From a virus, in IMG/VR virus record IMGVR_UViG_3300009551_000116, positions 1-24,635 of that record: DNA of 24,635 nucleotides; one strand, written 5' to 3'. Below are positions 5,145 to 12,359 of the stretch, piece by piece. Numbering within the stretch: position 1 is the first letter of the stretch; each line of letters begins with the position of its first letter. The position numbers and the translations under genes are program-made. The notes below the pieces were generated by a model. That model was not told the DNA's origin, made no database searches, and saw only the letters and a program-made list of their open reading frames with translations.

Positions 5145-7304
5145 TTGATCGATTACAAGACGCTCTCGACTACTCGCCACCGCGCGTACGACGGCGACTA
5201 CTGGTGCAAGATTCGCATTCTTTACGAGGGCGCCAAGACGCTGAAAGATGCGTTGGCCACGTCGTCGAAGGTGCGTACCGAGATCTTCCCGCAGCATCTC
5301 GGCGAGGAGCCTGACGTCTACGCGGAGCGGATCAAGCGCTCCTGCTATGTCAACTACCTGTCGCAGTTGGTTGACTACATCATTAGCGTGCTTTTCTCGG
5401 ACCCGGTCAAGGTTACGGCCGGTGGCGACGGTGAAGATCTAAAACCGGGCTCGGTTGCGCCGTTCTACGAGGACTTTTATCGCAACACAGCGCAGCCTGG
5501 GTCGCGCCCGGTTACGTTTAACGAGGCGTTGCGCCGAGTGGCGCTCGACGCGCTGTTGTTTAAGCGTGCATGGCTCCTGGTCGAGTTTCCGAAGAAGCCG
5601 ACCGACGCCGACGGCAATCCGATTGCACCTGCCAGCCGTTATGACGAGGAGCAACTAGAGGCTGGCGGGCAATACAAACGCGCCTATTGCTGCTCGGTCG
5701 ATCCTGAGTGCGTCTATGACTGGGAACGCGCCGAAGACGGCGAGTTGGCGTGGGCGCTGATTCACGACAAGGACTACCCGCGGCCGACTGTTGACGCCAA
5801 ACGCACCACGTGCGTTGAAACATTCACAGTGTACGACCGTAGCACTTGGACGCGCTACGTCTGGGAGTACGACGAGGAAAAGAGCGTCCCCAAGGACACT
5901 GACAAGCCGACGCGAGTGGAGTCGGGCCCGCACAACTTTGGCCGGGTGCCGTTGCTTGATTTCACGATCCCCGATGGCCTCTGGGCTGGCGGCAAGATGG
6001 AAAACATCGCCGTCGAACTGTTCAATAAGCTGTCGGCGCTGTCGTGGGGACAATATCGGTCGCTGTTTCAGGTTATCGCCGTCACACTGCAAGACGCTGA
6101 CCCCAAGAACGGGTTTAGCCCGATCGCGGAAGACCAGAACCGCGCGATCAACCAGACGCTTGGCCCTGGGCGTGTGTGGGTGGGCGCCGAACGCGACCAG
6201 ATTCGATACATCGGGCCTGACTCTGCACCGTTTGCCGAGGCGCGTGCTTATCTCGCTGAATTGCGCGATGAGATGCACCGTGTCCTGCACCAGATGGCGC
6301 AATCGGTCGACAACTCGGGAGCTGCGCTCAAGCGGTCGGGCGAATCGAAGAAGATGGACCGGGCGGCGGGCGCGATTGTGTCGCGCGAGCTTGGTCGCCT
6401 GTTTCGCGAGATTACCGTTGCGATTTACCAGACGATCGCGGCGGGTCGCAACGAACGCGATAAGGTGTGGTCGGTCTCTGGGCTCGAAAGCTACGACGAG
6501 CAGAGCCCGATGGACGTTATCACTGAGGCCGTGCAACTCGAAAATGTGAACATTCCGTCGCCGACTTGGCAGACGATCCATCGGCACAACCTGGCGATCA
6601 AGCTGACGCCAGGCTTGACCGACGAGCAGCGCGACAAGGTTTACGAGGAAATCCAAAACACGCTAGCGTCAACCGCAGCGGCCAAGAGTCCCGACGAACA
6701 ACGCGGCATCGTGCAGGCAACCGCGGCGGCGCATCAAGCGGGTATCATCTCCAGGCAGACCGCGACGCAACACCTCGCGAATATGTTCGGCGTGAAGGAT
6801 GTGGGAGTCGAGCACGCGAAGATCGACGCCGAAGCCGACGCGGCCATGAACCGCGAAGGCGCAAGCCTAATGGGGGGCAAGTCCGGCGACGCTGGGGACA
6901 TGGACGACGGCGCCGAAGGCACAGAAGCCGTTGACGCCGTGTACCAGCAACTCGCCGATGACTTCGAGCCCAAAGCGATCGAGTGGGTGCATGAGGTCGA
7001 TTGGGAAGGCCCGACCGATGTGCCGCTTGAAGAAATCGACTTCTCGGGTCAAGACGCGTGGGCAGCGTCGAAACATGAGGCGAAAGTCAATAAGTTCGCC
7101 AAGAAGATCAGCGACGGGTTCAAGAAGCCGGCGATCCTGGTCAAGGGTCCCGATGGCGGCAAGTATCGCGTGGCTGACGGGCATCATCGTGCGCTGGCCT
7201 ACAAGCAACTGAATAAGCCGGTGCGTGCGTACATCGCGACCGTGGACAAGGACGGATTTGCGGCTGCGATGGAGATGCATTCTAGCCAGAAGGTCCAAAG
7301 CTAA
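5145..7304 (+). CDS. Portal protein with C-terminal ParB-like domain
   Basis: Encodes 719 residues. The first 550 or so look like a portal of the DUF4055/SPP1-gp6-like type: YVNYLSQLVDYIISVLFSDPV near residues 66-88, a long middle clip/stem region (ENIAVELFNKLSALSWGQYR), and helices with GAALKRSGESKKMDRAAGAI near 390-415. The portal ring sits at one capsid vertex and is the channel for DNA. After an acidic linker (about 565-600) comes an extra domain with PAILVKGPDGGKYRVADGHH and RALAYKQLNKPVRAYI; the DGHHR at about 678-682 is the hallmark of ParB/sulfiredoxin-like nuclease folds. The start is a TTG after AGGGAG with good spacing; no ATG is available. The MuF-like gene follows 12 bases later. 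The portal call is strong; the activity of the added domain is unknown. Confidence 0.85.
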   Translation: MIDYKTLSTTRHRAYDGDYWCKIRILYEGAKTLKDALATSSKVRTEIFPQHLGEEPDVYAERIKRSCYVNYLSQLVDYIISVLFSDPVKVTAGGDGEDLKPGSVAPFYEDFYRNTAQPGSRPVTFNEALRRVALDALLFKRAWLLVEFPKKPTDADGNPIAPASRYDEEQLEAGGQYKRAYCCSVDPECVYDWERAEDGELAWALIHDKDYPRPTVDAKRTTCVETFTVYDRSTWTRYVWEYDEEKSVPKDTDKPTRVESGPHNFGRVPLLDFTIPDGLWAGGKMENIAVELFNKLSALSWGQYRSLFQVIAVTLQDADPKNGFSPIAEDQNRAINQTLGPGRVWVGAERDQIRYIGPDSAPFAEARAYLAELRDEMHRVLHQMAQSVDNSGAALKRSGESKKMDRAAGAIVSRELGRLFREITVAIYQTIAAGRNERDKVWSVSGLESYDEQSPMDVITEAVQLENVNIPSPTWQTIHRHNLAIKLTPGLTDEQRDKVYEEIQNTLASTAAAKSPDEQRGIVQATAAAHQAGIISRQTATQHLANMFGVKDVGVEHAKIDAEADAAMNREGASLMGGKSGDAGDMDDGAEGTEAVDAVYQQLADDFEPKAIEWVHEVDWEGPTDVPLEEIDFSGQDAWAASKHEAKVNKFAKKISDGFKKPAILVKGPDGGKYRVADGHHRALAYKQLNKPVRAYIATVDKDGFAAAMEMHSSQKVQS

Positions 7305-7316
7305 GCACGGCCGGCC

Positions 7317-8153
7317 ATGAAGAAGAACGCCGCGCTAGCTGCCTTCCTGCTTCGTCGTCACGCCGAGGTCAAACGAGTCAAGCGGCGCCATGTGCGGCAA
7401 GCGGTTGCGAAGATTCGACCCCATCGGGACGGCTTGGTTACGATGCTGGAGCGCTGGGCGATTGACGGCAAGCTGAACAACGCCAATTCACACGCGGCTC
7501 GCACGTGGGCGATCATGACCGCGGCGGCGCTGGGCCTCATTGCCCGTGAATCAGTTGCTAGTGCATCCAGGGAGACGTCGCAACTCGCCGGCAATCACCT
7601 GACGCGGCTGTCTCGCATCGTCGAACGAGAATTTGATGCGGCTCCACTGGGGCATACCGAACGCGGTTATGAGGCGTCGCCCGAGCACCTGGCCGCGTTG
7701 CAAGCTAACTTCGTAGGCACTACAAGGACCGGCACGTACTCGCGACTGCTCAAGGTGGCCGGCGCAGTTGTTCTTGGCTTGGCGCTCGACGAGTTCGCCG
7801 AGTCACTGGATAGCAAGGACAGCAACGAAGATATAGCTAGCGCGTTGTTAGCTCCGATTGAATCGCGCACCGAGTTGTACATCGTCACCGAGTCCGGCAT
7901 CGCTTACAACCGGGCGCTACATGCCGACGTCGTTGGGCTCGGTTATATGAAGCGCTGGGACACCGAAGGTCACGGTTGCCAGAAGATTTGCACACCCGCC
8001 GACGGTCAGATTCGCCCGATGGGTGAGAACTTCGACATGGGCGACGGTGGCACGACTGGCTTCCCGCCGGCTCATCCGCGGTGTGACTGCTCTTGGATTC
8101 CATGGCGACGCGAGTGGATGAGCGCCGCCGAGTTTGACGACCTAGCCGCATAA
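7317..8153 (+). CDS. Head morphogenesis protein, MuF/SPP1 gp7-like
   Basis: Encodes 278 residues. The C-terminal third carries the MuF pattern: IESRTELYIVTESGIAYNRA, then a cysteine pair (GCQKICTPADGQIRP) and PPAHPRCDCSW with a second cysteine pair. In Mu gpF and SPP1 gp7 this region accompanies minor head proteins that bind the portal and are packaged in the capsid. The N-terminal half is basic and helical with an alanine-rich segment. It follows the portal directly, as is usual. The ribosome site is weak, so translation may be coupled to the portal gene. No toxin-type extension is seen after the MuF region, unlike many Firmicutes relatives; here the extra nuclease-like domain is on the portal instead. 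Confidence 0.85.
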   Translation: MKKNAALAAFLLRRHAEVKRVKRRHVRQAVAKIRPHRDGLVTMLERWAIDGKLNNANSHAARTWAIMTAAALGLIARESVASASRETSQLAGNHLTRLSRIVEREFDAAPLGHTERGYEASPEHLAALQANFVGTTRTGTYSRLLKVAGAVVLGLALDEFAESLDSKDSNEDIASALLAPIESRTELYIVTESGIAYNRALHADVVGLGYMKRWDTEGHGCQKICTPADGQIRPMGENFDMGDGGTTGFPPAHPRCDCSWIPWRREWMSAAEFDDLAA

Positions 8154-8160
8154 TCCGAAA

Positions 8161-8201
8161 CGCCCGCGGACCGAATCGGGCGCACATTCCCGAATAGGGA
8201 A
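8161..8201 (+). promoter_or_regulatory. Two inverted repeats in the leader of the scaffold gene
   Basis: CGCCCG at 8161-8166 pairs with CGGGCG at 8177-8182 around a 10-base loop, and TTCCC at 8187-8191 pairs with GGGAA at 8197-8201 around GAATA. The second stem partly covers the AGGGAAGGGAA ribosome site of the scaffold gene (ATG at 8212). This could tune scaffold translation. No T-run follows, so it is not a typical terminator. Short GC-rich stems also arise by chance. Confidence 0.4.
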
Positions 8202-8211
8202 GGGAACCAGT

Positions 8212-8970
8212 ATGGCAAACGAGCAGAATCCTCCGAATAACGCCCCGCCCGCTACTGAGACGACCGCGGAACCCGCTACACCAAAGTTTATGACCGCAGA
8301 AGACTTCAACGGCGCCATGACGGCCCGCGATCGTCGGCTCCAACAGCAGCTTGCCAAGCAGTTCGAGGAGTTCCAGAAGACGCTGTCTGCGCGCTTCATG
8401 CAGGCTCCCGCGGCTCCGGTTGACGGTGGCGACGATGGCGAAGGCGTTGCTTCTACTCCAGCCACGCAGCCGGCGATTACGCAGAGTGAGCAGCCGTCGA
8501 AGGAAGTCCTTAAGCTCAAAGACGAAGTTGCGCGCATCAAGAAAGAGCGTCAGCGGGAGCGCGAGGAAATCGAGCGCGAGCGTCAAGCGCGGCTCGTCGA
8601 TGATGCGAATACTCGCGTCCAAGCCGCGTTGTCCGAGGCTGGCTCGTCTGGTCCGCATGCTCGCGCCGCATGGGCGCTTTTGAGCGCGGAGGGGCGCATT
8701 AAGCGCAATGAGCAGGGCGAGGTCTGTATCGAGTTGCCCCGTACCTATCTTGGCAAGACCGAGCCCGAGCTTGTGCCGCTCAAGGAAGCGATCCCCGAGT
8801 GGTTGAATTCGGACAGTGGCAAACTTTTCATGCCGCCGCGTGGTGGCGGCGAAGGTTCGGGCACCGTTGTGCGTGGTAGTGCTCCGCGTACTGGCGCGCC
8901 GCTGTCCAAAGAAGAAGCAAAGCGTGAAGCGCAGAAGGCGCTGACCAGTTTCGTTCTTGGCGGGCGATAG
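8212..8970 (+). CDS. Capsid scaffolding protein
   Basis: Encodes 252 residues, strongly hydrophilic with no globular core visible. It opens with a Pro/Ala/Thr-rich segment (MANEQNPPNNAPPATETTAE), has a central coiled coil at about 97-142 (EVLKLKDEVARIKKERQRE and a run of Glu/Arg) and a basic, glycine-rich end (EEAKREAQKALTSFVLGGR). This composition and the place directly before the major capsid gene are characteristic of phage scaffolds, which guide capsid assembly and are then removed. No protease motif is visible here or in neighbours, so release without cleavage, or cleavage by a protein outside the window, is likely. A strong AGGGAAGGGAA ribosome site precedes the ATG. Confidence 0.82.
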   Translation: MANEQNPPNNAPPATETTAEPATPKFMTAEDFNGAMTARDRRLQQQLAKQFEEFQKTLSARFMQAPAAPVDGGDDGEGVASTPATQPAITQSEQPSKEVLKLKDEVARIKKERQREREEIERERQARLVDDANTRVQAALSEAGSSGPHARAAWALLSAEGRIKRNEQGEVCIELPRTYLGKTEPELVPLKEAIPEWLNSDSGKLFMPPRGGGEGSGTVVRGSAPRTGAPLSKEEAKREAQKALTSFVLGGR

Positions 8971-8990
8971 TCGTTCGCTGAATCAATAGG

Positions 8991-9008
8991 TTTCTAGTTT
9001 CTAGTTTC
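8991..9008. repeat. Short tandem repeat TTTCTAG in the capsid gene leader
   Basis: TTTCTAG occurs twice in a row (8991-8997, 8998-9004) followed by TTTC. It lies in the 148-base gap between scaffold and major capsid genes (8971-9118), the longest gap in the structural region, and is AT-rich compared with its surroundings. I see no confident -35/-10 pair. It could be a promoter upstream element, a regulator site or a slip-generated repeat. Confidence 0.5.
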
Positions 9009-9052
9009 GAATACTCACGGCACGCATTTACTGCGTAGTCGAACGGTCTCCT

Positions 9053-9120
9053 ATGAGGCTGCACGCCCGGCGCGGCGTATAGGCGCAATGCAACCAAGAG
9101 AAACCAGGAGAAAGCCTCAT
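9053..9120 (+). promoter_or_regulatory. Inverted repeat that includes the capsid start codon
   Basis: ATGAGGCT at 9053-9060 is the exact reverse complement of AGCCTCAT at 9113-9120, and the second arm contains the first two bases of the major capsid ATG (9119-9121). Pairing would close a 52-base loop that holds the CCAGGAG ribosome site and place the start codon in a stem. This is a candidate control of capsid translation; effect not shown. Confidence 0.4.
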
Positions 9121-10189
9121 GTCGTCTATTGCCTTGTCGGATATTACCTCAGCGCTTGCGACGCTGTTCGAAGATCAGCTCGTCGCCCAGTGGAACCGCG
9201 CCGTCGTTCTTACCAAACTCCTCCCCGTCGTGCAGGGCAATTCGCAGAACATCAACTGGGACATCAAGGGTACCGATGGCTCGGTCGCCCATGGCTCGTC
9301 GATGATCTCCGAAGGTGGCACCGTGACGACCTTCAGCGATGACGCGCTGAACAAAGCTACGCTGTCGTTTTGCAACTATTACGATGCGTTCGGTGTCTCG
9401 GGTCTCGCGCTGAACGCGGCCCGCGCTACCGGCAACCCGGCCGCCCTCGCTGACCTGTTCGGCGAGAAGATGATGGACAGTGTTACGCGCCTCGCCAAGA
9501 ACCTGAACCAAGAATGGTACCTTGGCACCGGCGCGAGTAACCACATTGCCGGCCTCGTGGATGCCACTAACGGCGCTCTCAAGGCGTCGGGCACCTACGC
9601 CGGCATCGACAAGAGTTCGGTCACCCTCTTCCAGGGTAACGAGCTTACCAATGGCGGCAGCGCGCGTCCGGTCAGCTTCCAGTTGATGCGCGACGTGATC
9701 CGCTCGGTCTACGTCGCCTCGGGCGAGACTCCGGATCTGATTGTGTGCGACCCGATCCAGTTCGCTCGCTACGGCATGCTGTTCGGCGATCAGCGCCGCT
9801 ACCTCGCCGAGATGAGCACCGCTGGCGGTAACTACAAGTTGGACGGTGGTTTCAAGGCGCTCGAGTTTGATGGCATCCCCGTCGTTCAGGACAAGGACGC
9901 CAGTGCGGGTCAAATGCTGTTCTTGAACACGAATCATGTGCGTGTTCAGCAGCTTCCTGATTACCTGGCGGCTGCCGGTCAGCCGGGCGCGGTTGGTAAG
10001 GCCGCCATGGTCAAGTTGTCGGGCACTCCTGAGACACAGATGGGCGCGGGTACTACCTCGCTGCAGGCGCGCCTCTTGCCGCTGGCGATCGTCGGCGATA
10101 ACTACACCTTTGAGTTGATCATCTACCCGCAGCTCCAGGTCCGTCGTCCGAACGCTTGCGCGATGCTCGGCGATCTGGTCTCGGCGTAA
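9119..10189 (+). CDS. Major capsid protein, HK97-fold type
   Basis: Encodes 356 residues, a typical length for an uncleaved HK97-fold major capsid protein. It starts MSSIALSDITSALATLFEDQ, has LVAQWNRAVVLTKLLPVV and NINWDIKGTDGS typical of the N-arm and E-loop area, a P-domain-like stretch with LMRDVIRSVYVASGETPDLI and CDPIQFARYG, then GFKALEFDGIPVVQDKDA and a beta-rich end (FELIIYPQLQVRRP). The phrase where the protein states its target residue range, then the short 'FDGIPVVQD' strand, is a recurrent pattern in these capsid proteins. Position supports it: right after a scaffold-like gene, with a strong CCAGGAG ribosome site and the largest leader of the region. No delta-domain propeptide is visible. 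Confidence 0.9.
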   Translation: MSSIALSDITSALATLFEDQLVAQWNRAVVLTKLLPVVQGNSQNINWDIKGTDGSVAHGSSMISEGGTVTTFSDDALNKATLSFCNYYDAFGVSGLALNAARATGNPAALADLFGEKMMDSVTRLAKNLNQEWYLGTGASNHIAGLVDATNGALKASGTYAGIDKSSVTLFQGNELTNGGSARPVSFQLMRDVIRSVYVASGETPDLIVCDPIQFARYGMLFGDQRRYLAEMSTAGGNYKLDGGFKALEFDGIPVVQDKDASAGQMLFLNTNHVRVQQLPDYLAAAGQPGAVGKAAMVKLSGTPETQMGAGTTSLQARLLPLAIVGDNYTFELIIYPQLQVRRPNACAMLGDLVSA

Positions 10190-10201
10190 GGAGAAACATA
10201 G

Positions 10202-10543
10202 ATGGCTTCTAGAGAAATTATCGTTCGCAATATGCCGTTTGCGACGGGGACTTCGTCCCCGGGTGCGGCGGTCTACATTGGCGATATGGATCCGGCTACG
10301 GTCGTCCTTCAGGCCGGCGGGACGTTCGACGCCACTGTGCAGTTCCAGGGTAGCCTGGATAAGCAAGTGTGGTACTCGATCGGAGCCGCGACTACGATCG
10401 ACGTCGGTGGGCTTGTGAACATGACCACCACTGGCACGAGCCCGATGGCTGCGGCTGCTTGGGTGCGTGTCCAGACGCCGTCGGATTACACCTCGGCGTC
10501 GGCCCCCGTCTGCACCGTCGCCGGCTATCTCCGCGCCTCGTAA
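10202..10543 (+). CDS. Small beta-rich protein, possible capsid decoration protein
   Basis: Encodes 113 residues with a strong AAGGAG ribosome site, 12 bases after the major capsid stop. The sequence is almost all beta strands: VVLQAGGTFDATVQFQGSL, WYSIGAAT, VNMTTTG, then AAWVRVQTPSDY and a final VCTVAGYLRAS. This strand order, with an aromatic at 'VWYSI' and 'WVRV' near the end, suggests an Ig-like or jelly-roll beta sandwich. The last domain of the protein at 11427-12044 has a similar layout. Co-transcription with the capsid protein, before the terminator at 10550, suggests a protein needed in high copy such as a capsid cement or decoration protein. Exact family not recognised. Confidence 0.72.
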   Translation: MASREIIVRNMPFATGTSSPGAAVYIGDMDPATVVLQAGGTFDATVQFQGSLDKQVWYSIGAATTIDVGGLVNMTTTGTSPMAAAAWVRVQTPSDYTSASAPVCTVAGYLRAS

Positions 10544-10549
10544 TTCTAC

Positions 10550-10590
10550 CGGACCCGGCGGGAATCGTCCTTTGCCGGGTCCGTTTCTTT
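10550..10590 (+). terminator. Rho-independent terminator after the capsid genes
   Basis: A perfect 10-bp stem, CGGACCCGGC at 10550-10559 pairing with GCCGGGTCCG at 10574-10583, encloses a 14-base loop and is followed by TTTCTTT. It lies seven bases after the stop of the small beta-rich protein and just before the ribosome site of the next gene. It should end or weaken transcripts from the capsid genes, giving capsid a higher mRNA level than the neck and tail genes. Confidence 0.88.
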
Positions 10591-10605
10591 CACATCGGAG
10601 AGTGA

Positions 10606-11013
10606 ATGCTGTTCTTGAATCAAAGCGACGGCCCTGTGTATCTCGCGATTGGCCGCGGGATTCGCGTTCAGCCTAAGGGCACCATCGAAATCCCTGACGG
10701 CTATTCTCACCCTCGCCGGGCGGACAACGGCTCTCGTCGTCCGTCGGTGGTTGAGGAGCTTTGCGGCGACACCGGGGAGAACTGCAAGCTGATTCCGGCC
10801 GATCCGTCTGAGAAAGCGATTTGGCTGCAAGCGCCTCCGGCTTCCAATAGGCATAATCAGATGGTGTCTAATATGCCCACGGTCGAGAGTTACGTGGCGC
10901 AGGGTGTGCCCCGTGGCCAAGCGGAAATCCTCGTCCGTCAGGCGCACCAGGCCGTGATCGATGCGCTCGGCGGCGGTAAAGATGACGTCAAGCCGTCCAA
11001 GGAAAAGCGGTAA
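10606..11013 (+). CDS. Hypothetical neck-region protein
   Basis: Encodes 135 residues with GGAGAG before the ATG. The N-terminal half is beta-rich (MLFLNQSDGPVYLAIGRGIR, then VQPKGTIEIPDGY), similar in style to small virion proteins that pack against the capsid or neck. The C-terminal half is helical (ESYVAQGVPRGQAEILVRQA) and ends in a charged tail KDDVKPSKEKR. No membrane, signal or catalytic motif is visible. It is the first gene after the terminator and the first of the head-tail connection genes. I do not recognise the family; a capsid-vertex or neck role is inferred only from position. Confidence 0.65.
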   Translation: MLFLNQSDGPVYLAIGRGIRVQPKGTIEIPDGYSHPRRADNGSRRPSVVEELCGDTGENCKLIPADPSEKAIWLQAPPASNRHNQMVSNMPTVESYVAQGVPRGQAEILVRQAHQAVIDALGGGKDDVKPSKEKR

Positions 11014-11016
11014 CTA

Positions 11017-11427
11017 GTGGCACTCACCGACGCGCAAAAGGACTCCGTTCGGCAGTATGTCGGATGGACCTTTCGCTTTCGCCAAACCGATAGTCAACTG
11101 GAGTTGGCGTTGAACGCGGTTGATTTGGACGCCACCGTCCAGACGACGGTTATCGCTATGCTGGCGGCTCTGGCGAACATCGACGCGGCGATCTTGGATG
11201 CGTATTCGCGCATCAAGGCTAAAGCGCTCGTCGGCGAGATCGAACTGATGGAATCACAGGAGATCGCGATCCTGCGCAGCGAGGGCCGCCGTAACGTCGG
11301 GCGTCTCGCTGGCTATCTCGGCGTGCCGGTCAAGCAGGATGTGTATTCCAGTGCGTTGCCGACGCACTTCGCTGGATACGCTGGGCCCTATGGTGGTACC
11401 GGCGGTAACTTGCCGAGGCTCGGATAA
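11017..11427 (+). CDS. Putative head-tail connector protein
   Basis: Encodes 136 residues from a GTG at 11017, preceded by GGAAAAG. It is mostly helical: ALTDAQKDSVRQYVGWTF, a middle of short helices (ATVQTTVIAMLAALANID) and ILRSEGRRNVGRLAGYLGVP near residues 87-106, a phrase like those in phage head-tail adaptor proteins (HK97 gp6-like group), which bind below the portal and link head to tail. The C-terminal 20 residues are glycine-rich and flexible. The gene lies between capsid and neck genes and its stop overlaps the next ATG (TAATG), in agreement with the call. Family membership is by eye only. Confidence 0.6.
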   Translation: MALTDAQKDSVRQYVGWTFRFRQTDSQLELALNAVDLDATVQTTVIAMLAALANIDAAILDAYSRIKAKALVGEIELMESQEIAILRSEGRRNVGRLAGYLGVPVKQDVYSSALPTHFAGYAGPYGGTGGNLPRLG

Positions 11428-12044
11428 TGGCTCGTATCTTCAAAGTGCCCGTGCAACAGTTCGTGACCAATCCGACGCTTACCAGCGTTACCCCCACCGG
11501 CGGATCGGCCACGACTTGGACATACAAAATCGTCGGAGTGGATGCCAGCGGCGGGACCACAGCGGCTAGCGCTGGCGTGTCTACGGCAGCCGGCGCCGCT
11601 ACGCTCGACGGTACGCATTTCAATACCCTTGCCTGGACCGATCCGGCTAACGCGGTGTCGATCAAGATTTATCGCACCGCTGCCGGCGGGACTCCGAATA
11701 CGACTGGCTTGATTGGCACCGTTGCCGCTGGCGTGCAGACATTCGTTGATAGTGGGTTAGCCGGTGACGGCTCTACCGCGCCCGCGGCAAACACGACTGG
11801 CATCGGGGCAGCGGTCGAATGCGCGTCGCTTCGAGATAAGAGCGTGCAGATTGACGGCACATTCAGTTCGACTAATCAGATTTTCGGCTCCATCGATGGC
11901 ACCAATTGGCAGGGCGAGGGATCGTCTGGGTCTACCAAGACCGTCGTGAATATTACGACATCATGGGTGTTTGTTCGCAATCAGCAGACCGCATTTACCA
12001 GCGGCGTTCCGACTATTACTCTTTGTGGACATGAAGAGAGGTAA
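11427..12044 (+). CDS. Two-domain virion protein: FN3-like module plus beta-sandwich
   Basis: Encodes 205 residues. Residues about 15-130 form an FN3-like beta sandwich: TWTYKIVGVDASGGTTAAS, then GAATLDGTHFNTLAW, VSIKIYRTAAGGTPNTTG and FVDSGLAGDG. The same residue pattern reappears as an insertion in the tail sheath (about 14250-14570). The remaining about 75 residues (VQIDGTFSSTNQIFGSI, TSWVFVRNQQ, TITLCGHEER) form a second beta-rich unit resembling the small protein at 10202-10543. FN3/Ig-like modules on virion proteins are thought to help weak attachment to cell-surface sugars; the C-terminal unit probably anchors it to the particle. I infer a head or neck decoration protein. Start overlaps the previous stop. 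Confidence 0.75.
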   Translation: MARIFKVPVQQFVTNPTLTSVTPTGGSATTWTYKIVGVDASGGTTAASAGVSTAAGAATLDGTHFNTLAWTDPANAVSIKIYRTAAGGTPNTTGLIGTVAAGVQTFVDSGLAGDGSTAPAANTTGIGAAVECASLRDKSVQIDGTFSSTNQIFGSIDGTNWQGEGSSGSTKTVVNITTSWVFVRNQQTAFTSGVPTITLCGHEER

Positions 12045-12047
12045 ACA

Positions 12048-12359
12048 ATGGCCATCAACGCAGCCATTTCGTTTCAATTTATGTTCATTGATGATGCAAC
12101 CAGTGAATCAATGACCATCGACCTCGTTCGCGGTCCTGTTGGATACGCTCCTGATTTGTATACATCTGGAATGGTGCTTAGTTCTCGGTTTGATTATGAG
12201 CCAGTCGACGTGGCTAGCCTGAGTTGCACAGATGGCTCTAATTCGTTTAGTGTCTCCGCTGCGTCGTTGGCGCATGGTGTCTTAACTCTATCAGTTCCTT
12301 CTGATGGTAATAGAGTTGCTGGACATCATATGCACGTCTCTGGATATTTGCTGTTTTAA
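12048..12359 (+). CDS. Hypothetical protein on an AT-richer segment
   Basis: Encodes 103 residues with AGAGGT before the ATG. It is beta-rich (AINAAISFQFMFIDDATSES, VASLSCTDGSNSFSV, GVLTLSVPSDG) and ends HMHVSGYLLF. No family is recognised. The composition stands out: by hand count the gene is about 45 percent GC, against roughly 65 percent or more in the first 120 bases of the following gene, and its codons use many A/T third positions. Its stop abuts the next start (TAA then ATG), so it is in the same transcript. It looks like a more recently acquired accessory virion gene placed among neck genes; a host-range or decoration role is only a guess. Confidence 0.7.
   Translation: MAINAAISFQFMFIDDATSESMTIDLVRGPVGYAPDLYTSGMVLSSRFDYEPVDVASLSCTDGSNSFSVSAASLAHGVLTLSVPSDGNRVAGHHMHVSGYLLF

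Noticed and set aside
5791-6549. 252-codon + strand frame inside the portal gene
   Set aside because: Ser/Arg/Thr-rich out-of-frame product with no domain; the portal frame is much better supported.
5655-6656. 333-codon open frame on the - strand across the portal gene
   Set aside because: Same reason: composition of an antisense shadow and no operon partner.
7885-8658. 257-codon - strand frame bridging the MuF-like and scaffold genes
   Set aside because: Arg/Ser/Leu-rich shadow, crosses two well supported genes.
9149-10366. 405-codon open frame on the - strand across the capsid gene
   Set aside because: It lies opposite a well supported capsid gene; the product is Arg/His/Ala-rich with no domain, as expected of a GC-rich shadow.
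10614-10640. CTTGAA followed by CCCTGTGTAT, a possible RpoH-type promoter for the neck genes
   Set aside because: It lies inside the coding part of the gene at 10606, the -10 half is poor and the spacing is on the short side; other CTTGAA copies (for example 3341 and 9924) are also inside genes and lack a -10 part.
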